DNA from: UBA6183 sp034676125 | GTDB lineage: Bacteria; Bacteroidota; Bacteroidia; UKL13-3 | Length of the DNA: 28,072 bases | Direction: 5' to 3' | Assembly (NCBI GenBank): GCA_034676125.1 | Contig: JAUCCO010000030.1 | Coordinates: 1-28,072, forward strand | Notes under the pieces: model-generated | Database searches by the model: none | Told to the model about the DNA's origin: nothing | What the model saw: the letters and a program-made list of their open reading frames with translations, nothing else | In this document: piece by piece, positions 1-8,616 of the stretch | Numbering within the stretch: position 1 is the stretch's first letter | How the letters are laid out: the number at the start of each line of letters is the position of its first letter | Program-made: the position numbers and the translations under genes

Positions 1-1
1 T

Positions 2-3000
2 ACTGCAGCTTACACATCAAATAACTTAAATTGTATTTGGGCATTTAAACTGGATGTAGAAAAACAAGCTATAAATGTGAATCCTACTGGTGGGTTAGCC
101 TATGCTTGGCAAGCCACTACAAATAGATTTGATATTGACCCAACAGCCGATAGTTTATTTGTAAACGGTGGTCAGTATTATGCTAATATATTTATGGCGC
201 ATTTTAACACCAGTAATGGTACATTAATAAAAACAGGAACTAAAGCAGCTCGAAGAATCACCGACTCTTTAACCGGTTTTAATGCTATACGCTTGGGCGA
301 TTTTAGGTTTACACCATCAGGGGCTTTTTACATTGGTGGATCTATGACTACAGGAACTGGGAATATAGATTTTGACCCAGGAGTTGGAGTTGCAAATGTA
401 TCATCGAATATGAATAGTGGATATGATATGTTTATGGCAAAATACAACCCCGATTTAAGTTACAACTTTGCAAAGGTATATGCCCATAGCGATAATGCTA
501 GCTCAGAGAGCATTAACAACATTGAAGTAATTGATGAAAATACGTTTGTTGTATCGGCAGTTAGTAAAGGAAATGGCTTAAATATGGACCTTAACAAAAA
601 TGCCCCAGTTATAAATTCGGGAACATTTGATGCAGGTATTTATGCAAAATATACCAATTCTAGTAACAATATTAATATTACCACTACTGCAAAAGACACA
701 GTAGAATCGTGTAACTTACGTGCGAGTTTAAATGTTACACCTGCCAATCCTGCCTATACTTATCAATGGTATTTCAACGGTAATATTCTTACAGCAGATA
801 CTACCACAAGCATATTTAATACCACAGTTGGTACTTACCAATGTTTAATAAAAAACAACACACACCAACAATGGAGTAAAAAAATACTTTATACCAGCTT
901 AGTTAATATAACCGAAAACCTCAGGTATCCATTAGATGGCAGTGCTAATAACCAACTATCTTCTAGTAATCATGGTGTAGCAACAGCAATTACTTATGTT
1001 AATGACAGAAACGGCATTGCCAATAGTGCTGCATTGTTTAACGGCACATCGTCAGAAATTACATTAAGTACTGTTGTACTTTCTTCTACTAATGCTGGCG
1101 TTTCGCTTTGGTTTAAACGAGCTAACTTAACCAATAGAGCAATGAGTTTGGTAAGCTTACAAGCTGCAACTCCAGGAGCTTGGAATCCGGTTTTATACAT
1201 AGACTCAACTGGCCGTTTATCAGGAAGGGTTGCAACATCTCCTCCTCCTATTTACTCTTCGGCAGTAGTTTTGGATACCAATTGGCATCATGCTGCATGG
1301 ACTTATGACGCATCAAAAGGCAAACAAATAATTTACTTTGATGGCGAAGAAGTTGGTTCAAGCCCATCTGCAGCAATCCCTATTAATATTGGCAACATAT
1401 TAAAATTTGGAAATGGTTATTTAAGCGCTACAACATTAGCTAATGTTGGCACTACTGGTAACAGCAATTACTTTGCAGGCAGTATAGACCAAGTTAGAAT
1501 TTCAAATACTATTAAACCTGGCAATGCATTACAGTTATTTAATGAAATAATAATTACTGGATCATCCCCAGATAGAGAATCTAACGGAAGGGCTAATGTT
1601 TGTGTTGGGTATCCTGTTACAACTTCTATATTTACTGCAAACAGTAATTTAACCTACCAATGGTATTACAACAATACTGTAATACAAGCTACAGATACTA
1701 ACTTTACTGGTGTAGGAACCAATAGTTTTACTATTAAAAACATGCCTGCTGGCAACCTATTTGGACATTACGCATTTATTAATGATGATTTTTGCAACAC
1801 ACTTGGTTATATTGGTGTTCCATTAACCGGAGTAACAACCAGTAGTATTTTATCTCAACCTTCAAACCAAACAACATGTATTGGTGGTAATACCTTTTTT
1901 GTAGCCAAAGCAAGTGCTGCAAAAAACTATTTATGGAAAAAGAATGGTTCACCAATTGCAAACTCTAACAATGATACTTTATACCTAAACAACGTTACTA
2001 ATAATGATTTTGGAAATTACACTTGCGATATAACCAGTTGTAGTGATAGTATTGTAACAACCAATAGTGCTAATTTATCGCAATTTCAATTAGCAATTAC
2101 AACTCAGCCCGTTTCGCAGATAACTTGCACAGGTAGTGCTGTTAAATTTAAAGTGGTAACCAATAGTAGCACTGCTAACTACCAGTGGAAAAAAGATGGG
2201 GTAAATATACCAAATGCAAATTTAGATTCATTGGTTATTTCATCTGTACAACCAAACTCTTTTGGTGCGTATACCGTTTCTGTTGGCGGTTGTTTAAATA
2301 CAATAAATAGTGATACTGCAAACCTAACGCAAAGCACAAATTTTAATGCTATTAACAATACTGACCTTCGTTTACACCTTACACTAAATGGCAACACAAC
2401 AGATTTAACGGGTTTAAATACGGCAACAAACGTTGGTACAATTGCTTATGTAAATGATAGAAACAATGCCACAAATGCCGCAGCAGATTTTAATGCTACA
2501 ACATACGTTTCGGTGAACCATTCTGCTAATTTGGTATTTACCAACACCATTAGTATTGCATTTTGGGTAAACCCTAAAACACATAATGATTGTAGATTTA
2601 TTGATAAATCTGCGGGTAATACCAACAACTTTTTGGTAGACCAGCTTGGTACAACATTGCGTGTATATATAGCAGGAAAAAGTTTAATAATTAATGAATT
2701 ACCTCCTTTAAACTCGTGGACACATATTACTGCAACCTATTTGGCAAGCGGCACGCTAAAAGTATATTATAATGGTGCACTAAAAGGCTCTACGGCTGGT
2801 GCTAATGCCACATTAACATCAAACACAAACGCATTATTAATTGGTGCTGTGCAAGGTGCTACATGTAAGGTAAATGCCTTGATGGATGATGTTAGAATTT
2901 ATGCAAGAGAGTTAACAGTAAACGATATTAATACCCTTATAAGCACAAATGGCGAAATTGGTTTTATTAGCCCTGCACAAAATATATGTGAAGGTACTAG

Positions 3001-5251
3001 TTTAACTACCGAAGTTAGAACAGCCTCAAATTTATCATACCAATGGTACAAAAATGGGGTAATAATTCCAGGAGCAACTATGGCTACCTACACTAAAAAC
3101 AATGCTTTAGTTAGCGATTCAGGTATTTATTCTTGCGATGTATTTTCAGCTAATTGTATTAAGCAAACTGTAACCACAGGTAAAGTAACCATCAACCCTA
3201 AACCAACAATTATTAACCAACCCGTAAATACAAGTGCTTGCGCCAATGGCAATATTCAACTTAGTGTTACTGCTTTAGGTATAGGTAATACTTACCGCTG
3301 GTTAAAAAATGGTGTTGCAATGACTAATGGAGGAAATATAGCAGGTGTAACAACTAATACTTTAAGTATTTCATTTATATCAAACAATGAAGCTGCTGCA
3401 TACCGTTGCGTTATTTCAAACTCTTGTGGTACTGATACAACAAATGTTGCAAACGTTACCATAAACACTGGATTACAAATTACACAACAACCAACCAATG
3501 TATCTGCTTGTGCAAATACAAATGCAAGAGTAATTGTGGTAAGTAACGACCAAAATGCAACTTATGTTTGGCGCAGAAATGGAGTTGCAATTGCAAATAG
3601 CAATAACGATACTTTAACACTTACAAATGTTACAACCGCCAACGCAGGCAACTATCAAGTATTTATTACAAGTAATTGTGGCAGCGATAGCTCTGCTGTG
3701 GTAAGCTTAACTGTAAGTGCTAATACCCAAATTACTACACAACCTTTGGCAAAAACTAGTTGCGGTGGACAAGGATTTACTTTAACTACATCGGCTACCG
3801 GTGCAAATCTTTCTTATCAGTGGAAACTTAATGGCACAAACCTAAACAACGAAAATGGTATATCATTAACAAGGTTAACTACTACACCTACTGATACAGG
3901 AAACTATACTGTTTTAGTTAGTGGTACTTGCGGAAGTGTTACATCAAACATTGCCAAAGTAAATATAGCCACTCCAATAAGTATAGTTACACAACCAGAC
4001 ACCATTTTAAATGCTTGTACTTCAGATGCTGGAATTACAACAAACGTAAGTGCATCAGGTAGTATTTTTGGATACCAATGGTTTATTAACAATAGCATCA
4101 TAAATAACAATGCACAAATTAGTGGAGCAACTACTAATAGATTAACATTTAATGGAAATGGAATTGCGTCTGGTAATTTAACTTGTAAAATATATGGTGC
4201 TTGCGATACCTTAACAACTAAAGTAATTAACTTCAATTATTATACGGCACCAGTAATAACAACACAGCCTGTTTCTAAAAGTATTTGCGAGGGAGACCAT
4301 GTTTCATTTAAAGTAAGTGCAATAGATGCTGTTTCTTACAAATGGTATTTAGATAATGTACTACGCACTGATATTACCAACAAAATTATTGGTTCAAACA
4401 CCGACTCAATAACCGTATTAAATGCAACTATTGCCGATATTGGAGATAACAATGCTCTTGTTAGGGTTGAAATTACTGGCAGATGCCCTAATCAAACAAC
4501 GGTGTCTAATGCTGTTTTATTAATCTTTAATCCTGACCTAAGTATTACAAGTCAATCGGCTGCTAATACCAACACTTGTGTAGCGTCAAATCTTTTACTA
4601 TACATAAATACCAATAGTAATGCAACTTATGTTTGGAAAAAAAATGGTGCAGTAATTGGTAATCAAACTAACGATACTTTATTAATAAATGGAGTAACGA
4701 ATAATGATGCTGGCACATATACTTGCGAAGCAACAAGTACATGCGGAAATTTAACAAGTGATAGCATGGTTGTTGCCGTTAATGCAGCATTAACTCCTAG
4801 TATTACACAAGCAGGTAACACCTTATCAACCCAAACATTTAATACTTACCAATGGTACAAAAACGGTACAGTAATAGCTGGTGCAACTGCACAAAATTAC
4901 AATGCAACTGAAAGCGGTTTGTATAGCGTATTTGTAAGCAATACTGTTGCATGTAATGCTACATCAGCTAACTACAATTTTACATTTGTGGGATTAAATG
5001 AAATATTAAACCTAAACCAATTATTTAGTGTTTATCCTAACCCAGCAAGTAATATCATAACCATTAATGTTGATGGAGTTAATAGCCAATGGAATATTAA
5101 ATTACTTGATATTGCTGGTTCTGAAATTTTATCAACCCAAATGAATTACCAAACCACTATAAATGTTGAAACATTAGCTAAAGGAGTCTATATAGTTAGA
5201 GCTACCAATAGCGATGGACAACAAGCCAATATTAGGTTTGTAAAAAACTAG
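2..5251 (+). CDS. Giant T9SS-exported adhesin-like protein, 5' end missing
   Basis: The frame is open from the first codon at position 2, so the true start lies upstream of the window; the GTG at 77 is not the start. The N-terminal part has beta-propeller-like segments (DFDPG at about 370). Two LamG/concanavalin-like domains follow, at about 915-1545 and 2340-2945, each with a W-H-H/W-T-H-I strand and a closing SIDQVRI or LMDDVRIYAR motif. About twelve Ig-like repeats carry a YQWYKNG-type tryptophan core (near 760, 1655, 1930, 2180, 3040, 3290, 3565, 3815, 4070, 4335, 4630 and 4845), most with a Cys pair. The last ~75 residues (YPNPAS at about 5035, GVYIVRA, ending in IRFVKN) are a type A T9SS sorting domain. 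It should be secreted through T9SS and anchored at or released from the cell surface; adhesion or glycan binding is inferred from the domains only. A terminator follows directly. Confidence 0.9.
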   Translation, partial: TAAYTSNNLNCIWAFKLDVEKQAINVNPTGGLAYAWQATTNRFDIDPTADSLFVNGGQYYANIFMAHFNTSNGTLIKTGTKAARRITDSLTGFNAIRLGDFRFTPSGAFYIGGSMTTGTGNIDFDPGVGVANVSSNMNSGYDMFMAKYNPDLSYNFAKVYAHSDNASSESINNIEVIDENTFVVSAVSKGNGLNMDLNKNAPVINSGTFDAGIYAKYTNSSNNINITTTAKDTVESCNLRASLNVTPANPAYTYQWYFNGNILTADTTTSIFNTTVGTYQCLIKNNTHQQWSKKILYTSLVNITENLRYPLDGSANNQLSSSNHGVATAITYVNDRNGIANSAALFNGTSSEITLSTVVLSSTNAGVSLWFKRANLTNRAMSLVSLQAATPGAWNPVLYIDSTGRLSGRVATSPPPIYSSAVVLDTNWHHAAWTYDASKGKQIIYFDGEEVGSSPSAAIPINIGNILKFGNGYLSATTLANVGTTGNSNYFAGSIDQVRISNTIKPGNALQLFNEIIITGSSPDRESNGRANVCVGYPVTTSIFTANSNLTYQWYYNNTVIQATDTNFTGVGTNSFTIKNMPAGNLFGHYAFINDDFCNTLGYIGVPLTGVTTSSILSQPSNQTTCIGGNTFFVAKASAAKNYLWKKNGSPIANSNNDTLYLNNVTNNDFGNYTCDITSCSDSIVTTNSANLSQFQLAITTQPVSQITCTGSAVKFKVVTNSSTANYQWKKDGVNIPNANLDSLVISSVQPNSFGAYTVSVGGCLNTINSDTANLTQSTNFNAINNTDLRLHLTLNGNTTDLTGLNTATNVGTIAYVNDRNNATNAAADFNATTYVSVNHSANLVFTNTISIAFWVNPKTHNDCRFIDKSAGNTNNFLVDQLGTTLRVYIAGKSLIINELPPLNSWTHITATYLASGTLKVYYNGALKGSTAGANATLTSNTNALLIGAVQGATCKVNALMDDVRIYARELTVNDINTLISTNGEIGFISPAQNICEGTSLTTEVRTASNLSYQWYKNGVIIPGATMATYTKNNALVSDSGIYSCDVFSANCIKQTVTTGKVTINPKPTIINQPVNTSACANGNIQLSVTALGIGNTYRWLKNGVAMTNGGNIAGVTTNTLSISFISNNEAAAYRCVISNSCGTDTTNVANVTINTGLQITQQPTNVSACANTNARVIVVSNDQNATYVWRRNGVAIANSNNDTLTLTNVTTANAGNYQVFITSNCGSDSSAVVSLTVSANTQITTQPLAKTSCGGQGFTLTTSATGANLSYQWKLNGTNLNNENGISLTRLTTTPTDTGNYTVLVSGTCGSVTSNIAKVNIATPISIVTQPDTILNACTSDAGITTNVSASGSIFGYQWFINNSIINNNAQISGATTNRLTFNGNGIASGNLTCKIYGACDTLTTKVINFNYYTAPVITTQPVSKSICEGDHVSFKVSAIDAVSYKWYLDNVLRTDITNKIIGSNTDSITVLNATIADIGDNNALVRVEITGRCPNQTTVSNAVLLIFNPDLSITSQSAANTNTCVASNLLLYINTNSNATYVWKKNGAVIGNQTNDTLLINGVTNNDAGTYTCEATSTCGNLTSDSMVVAVNAALTPSITQAGNTLSTQTFNTYQWYKNGTVIAGATAQNYNATESGLYSVFVSNTVACNATSANYNFTFVGLNEILNLNQLFSVYPNPASNIITINVDGVNSQWNIKLLDIAGSEILSTQMNYQTTINVETLAKGVYIVRATNSDGQQANIRFVKN

Positions 5252-5280
5252 TCTATAAAGTTGTTTTCCTTATGTTTAAG

Positions 5281-5310
5281 TCCCGTAACAATTGTTGCGG
5301 GATTTTTTTT
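5281..5310 (+). terminator. Rho-independent terminator of the adhesin gene
   Basis: An 11-bp inverted repeat (TCCCGTAACAA / TTGTTGCGGGA, one T-G wobble) ends in a run of eight T, 30 nt after the adhesin stop codon. It is the clearest intrinsic terminator in the window. Confidence 0.85.
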
Positions 5311-5424
5311 GTTGTTTGAGGTAGCTTTTTATAAGTAAGTGCACATCTGTAGGCATATCATCTTATAATAATTTGGGGCAAAAATTAAATAGGCTATGCT
5401 TTTATTGAAACTAAATTTTGACGT

Positions 5425-5466
5425 ATACCAATTGTAATTATTTTTTTGTGTAAACTAAAAAATAAT
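5425..5466 (+). repeat. Dispersed AT-rich 42-bp repeat, copy 1
   Basis: This 42-bp segment starts ATACCAATTGTAATTA and ends AAACTAAAAAATAAT. It matches the reverse complement of 23100-23141 at 38 of 42 positions by eye, with the differences confined to the centre. With flanking bases (5428-5476) it can fold into a long AT-rich imperfect hairpin just past the 3' end of tamL, so it might also act as a terminator for that gene. The rest of the 5311-5480 spacer shows nothing else I can identify. Confidence 0.6.
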
Positions 5467-5480
5467 TTTACAATGGCGTA

Positions 5481-7799
5481 TTAAAACGGATACCCAATAC
5501 CAAAGTTAAAGTTGATGTTGTTATACAACCATTTTCTGTCGAAATTATAGATAACTACACGGCTACCTTCATTATATGATGGATCGTATAATGGAATAGC
5601 AAAATCTAGTCTAATTAAAATAATTTCAAAATTTAAACGGGTTCCAAATCCTGTTCCAACACCAAACTCTTTCCAAAACCTATTAAACTCAAAATTTGCC
5701 AAAGGCCTAGTTTCATCTTTTTTACTCATCCACACATTACCTGCATCAACAAAAACAGCTCCTTCAAGCCATCTGTTATACATATTAAAACGGTATTCGG
5801 CATTGGTTTCAAGCTTAATATCTCCGCTATAATCAACTTGCCCAGCACGATAATAACCACCAGGACCAAGTGAGCGTGGCAACCATGCCCTTAAACTATT
5901 GGCACCACCTACCCAAAAACGTCTTTCAAAGGGTAAATATTTTGGCGAATTGCCATACGGAATTCCAATGCCGGTATATACCCTAAATACAGTTGCATTA
6001 TTTTCATCAATTATTTTATTATACCTAAAATCAAAAGCTGTTTTTGCAAATTGCGAATAGTTTACACCCAATAAATTATAGGTTTTGGTTTCATTTAATG
6101 GAGTGTTAAGCATTTTATTTAACAAGGTGGCAGTATTACCGCTTAACTCTAGCACATCCCAACGTAAGTAAATATAATTTCTTTTCTTTTTTAACTTATC
6201 AGAGTATACAAAACCAAATCGGCTCCCAATAATTAAGTTATTGCTAAACATGCTAAACAGGTAAATATCTTTATTAATTAAACCACGCAAAGTATCAGAG
6301 TTCACTGCATTTCGGGTATAACTTACTTCAAAAGGAGTAATATAATAAGAGGTGTATCTTTTATTAAGTTGGTAAATAAAACCGGTGGTAAAAACCTGCC
6401 TTTCAAAATTTGTATTAAGCTCGTAAATAGCCGATGTTGTTAAAATAGTTTTAGTATTTACAAAGCGATAACCTTTATCCATTTTTGGTAAAAACAAAAG
6501 CCTAGGAAAAGTTAAACTTGCTGTTAAACTTTGTTCCGTAGCATTAAACCAACGGGTGCCACTTACCCTACCTTGTGCTTCAAAAGAAGTGCGGTAAGTA
6601 AGTTTAAACAACTCGGCATTTCTAAATGAATTTCGGTTGTTAAATTGCAAAATTGCAGCCACACCAAAGTTGCCTGCATTAGAAGATTGGTTGGTAAAGG
6701 TGTTATTTTGATCACTTAAAATTGCTTGTGGTTCAATAATATAATTGTACTTCACATCTGGCGAAAGCCTAATTTGGTAGTCAATAAAATTGGTATCGTT
6801 TAAGGTATATGATTTAGGCACAATGTTTATAATCCTAAATACAGATAAATCGCCCAACCTATTGTATGTTGCATTTAAAGCCAGTTGATTAAAACGTTTG
6901 CTAGGTTTTAAAAATATATTTCTATCTAAAATTTGTGGGTTAAGTTTATACCTGTTTGATACATAAAAAAACGCAGGTGTAATTATGGTATCTTTATTTT
7001 TAAATGATGAAATATCGTAATTGGGTTCAATATTTACATATACATTTTTTGTGTAATGAATTTGATGCGCTTCGTACATGCTTTTATTAAGCACATTTAG
7101 TGAAATATTTACCAACCAATTATTGTTTGCTGTATCTACATCAAACCCTACAAACTCGTTGCTAAATGTGTAATAACCATTGTTGCGCAATAAAGTAACA
7201 ATACGCTTTTGCTCCTCAAGTAATGTTTCTTGATTTAGCCTGTTTCCCTTTTTTATTAAAGCATCTTTTTCGTTTGCTTTTATTAGTTTGTATAAACTTT
7301 TATCAGCACAATTAACAGTGTAAGTAGCTATATGATAAACTTGATTGGTATTAATATTATAATGAACTTTAGCTCTTTGCCTACGCGTTTTTACGGTATA
7401 AGTTATTTCTGGATAATAAAATCCATGACTGCGTAAATAACTCTTCATACTTTTAATTGACGATTCTATAAAAGCAGTATCAAGAATAACGGGTAGTTCG
7501 CCATATTTATCACGCAACGAATTACCAAACTTACTATCAGGATGCTTGGCACCAAAATAATACATGCGCAGTTTTAGCTTAGTAATTCCAAGAAATCTTT
7601 TATTGGGTTTCTGTTTTAAATTATCTGCAATTGGGGCTATAATATCGTTTCGGGTTTCGCCTGTAACTTTAATTGTACTACCATTATACAATAGTTGTTG
7701 CGAGCTACGCAGTTGTTTGGTTATATTGCACGCGTTTAGCATCAGTGCCAAAACCACCAATACCAGATAAATTTTTATGTTATCAAAAGCGCGAATCAA
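5481..7799 (-). CDS. tamL: TamL-like lipoprotein Omp85 (BamA/TamA family outer-membrane protein)
   Basis: This 772-residue protein has a lipoprotein signal with Cys at residue 24 (LNAC). POTRA-like segments follow at about 100-240, then a 16-strand-type barrel domain to the end. The conserved Omp85 barrel-interior motif is visible as WVGGANSLRAW (629-639; family usually SLRGW), followed by RSLGPGG, FVDAGNVW (683-690) and a C-terminal aromatic residue. TamL is the lipid-anchored Omp85 of Bacteroidota, working with TamB in outer-membrane assembly; no tamB is in this window. The start is unusual: no ATG lies upstream of the signal peptide and the frame closes with TGA at 7817-7815, so the TTG at 7799 is the best start. 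That overlaps the divergent methyltransferase gene by 23 nt. It converges on the adhesin gene. Confidence 0.9.
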   Translation of the reverse strand: MIRAFDNIKIYLVLVVLALMLNACNITKQLRSSQQLLYNGSTIKVTGETRNDIIAPIADNLKQKPNKRFLGITKLKLRMYYFGAKHPDSKFGNSLRDKYGELPVILDTAFIESSIKSMKSYLRSHGFYYPEITYTVKTRRQRAKVHYNINTNQVYHIATYTVNCADKSLYKLIKANEKDALIKKGNRLNQETLLEEQKRIVTLLRNNGYYTFSNEFVGFDVDTANNNWLVNISLNVLNKSMYEAHQIHYTKNVYVNIEPNYDISSFKNKDTIITPAFFYVSNRYKLNPQILDRNIFLKPSKRFNQLALNATYNRLGDLSVFRIINIVPKSYTLNDTNFIDYQIRLSPDVKYNYIIEPQAILSDQNNTFTNQSSNAGNFGVAAILQFNNRNSFRNAELFKLTYRTSFEAQGRVSGTRWFNATEQSLTASLTFPRLLFLPKMDKGYRFVNTKTILTTSAIYELNTNFERQVFTTGFIYQLNKRYTSYYITPFEVSYTRNAVNSDTLRGLINKDIYLFSMFSNNLIIGSRFGFVYSDKLKKKRNYIYLRWDVLELSGNTATLLNKMLNTPLNETKTYNLLGVNYSQFAKTAFDFRYNKIIDENNATVFRVYTGIGIPYGNSPKYLPFERRFWVGGANSLRAWLPRSLGPGGYYRAGQVDYSGDIKLETNAEYRFNMYNRWLEGAVFVDAGNVWMSKKDETRPLANFEFNRFWKEFGVGTGFGTRLNFEIILIRLDFAIPLYDPSYNEGSRVVIYNFDRKWLYNNINFNFGIGYPF

Positions 7800-8526
7800 A
7801 TCTATACAATCACTTCACCTTAAAAAGCACCGCAGCGAATTAAAGCTTTTTGTGGTAGAAGGGAAAAAACAAGTTGCAGAGTTACTAACCGCTAACTACC
7901 AAATTAGTTGCCTTATTGCTACACAAAATTGGGCTTTGCAACATGCGCAATATATTAAAAACGACACCGAGTTAATAACAGTAAGTGATGATGAGCTAAA
8001 AAAAGTAAGTTTATTACAAGCACCTCAAGATGTATTAGCCTTAGTGCACATGCCAGAAACAACCTATGCGCCAGAACTATTAATCAATAATTTTACAATT
8101 GTGTTAGATGGAATACAAGACCCTGGTAACTTAGGCACAATAATACGTATTGCCGATTGGTATGGTATAAAAAACATAGTTTGTAGTTTAGATTGTGTTG
8201 ATATTTATAATCCTAAAACCATACAAGCTACCATGGGTTCGTTTGCTCGGGTAAATGTGTATTACACTACGCTTAATGAAGTATTTAAGGATAATAATTT
8301 ACCAGTGTATGGCGCATTAATGCAAGGTACTTCACTTTATCAAACCAACGTACCGCAACATGGTATTTTACTTATTGGCAACGAAGGTAAAGGCATAAGT
8401 AACGATTTATTAAACCACATCACCCACCCTATTACTATTCCAAAAATTGGTGATGCCGAAAGCTTAAATGCAGGTATTGCTGCTGCCATTATTTGCGATG
8501 CAAGGGCACGCTTTTTAATTGTTTGA
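7777..8526 (+). CDS. TrmH/SpoU-family RNA 2'-O-methyltransferase
   Basis: This 249-residue SPOUT methyltransferase should methylate a ribose 2'-OH in rRNA or tRNA with SAM. An N-terminal substrate-binding region (KHR...LFVVEGKK, about 17-31) precedes the catalytic domain. Motif 1 is DGIQDPGNLGTIIR with Arg124, motif 2 is GNEGKGIS (201-208), and motif 3 is the knot-forming IPKIGDAESLNAGIAAAI (221-238). The start MLSKARIKSIQSL is typical of Bacteroidota members, which supports ATG 7777 even though it lies inside the 5' end of divergent tamL. Its promoter must then lie within the tamL coding sequence. The target nucleotide cannot be told from sequence. Confidence 0.93.
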   Translation: MLSKARIKSIQSLHLKKHRSELKLFVVEGKKQVAELLTANYQISCLIATQNWALQHAQYIKNDTELITVSDDELKKVSLLQAPQDVLALVHMPETTYAPELLINNFTIVLDGIQDPGNLGTIIRIADWYGIKNIVCSLDCVDIYNPKTIQATMGSFARVNVYYTTLNEVFKDNNLPVYGALMQGTSLYQTNVPQHGILLIGNEGKGISNDLLNHITHPITIPKIGDAESLNAGIAAAIICDARARFLIV

Positions 8527-8576
8527 TAACAAGGCTGTAATATTAATTTATATTTTTTATGCTGGCTAGGTATACA

Positions 8577-8611
8577 TTGTATAAAATAAGTCATACATTT
8601 TAGTATTTTCG
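8577..8611 (+). promoter_or_regulatory. Probable promoter of lepA, very close to the ATG
   Basis: A Bacteroidota -7-like element TATTTTCG (8604-8611) ends five nucleotides before the lepA ATG, with a possible -33 TTG at 8577-8579. The -33 spacing is long (24 nt, or 21 if the -7 is read from TAGTATTT at 8601). Transcription would start at or beside the ATG. Confidence 0.45.
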
Positions 8612-8616
8612 CGGCA

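Noticed and set aside
1930..4900. Possible CRISPR-like or short tandem repeat array in the 5' region
   Set aside because: The repeats are diverged Ig-like protein domains in one open frame, not short identical repeats with spacers.
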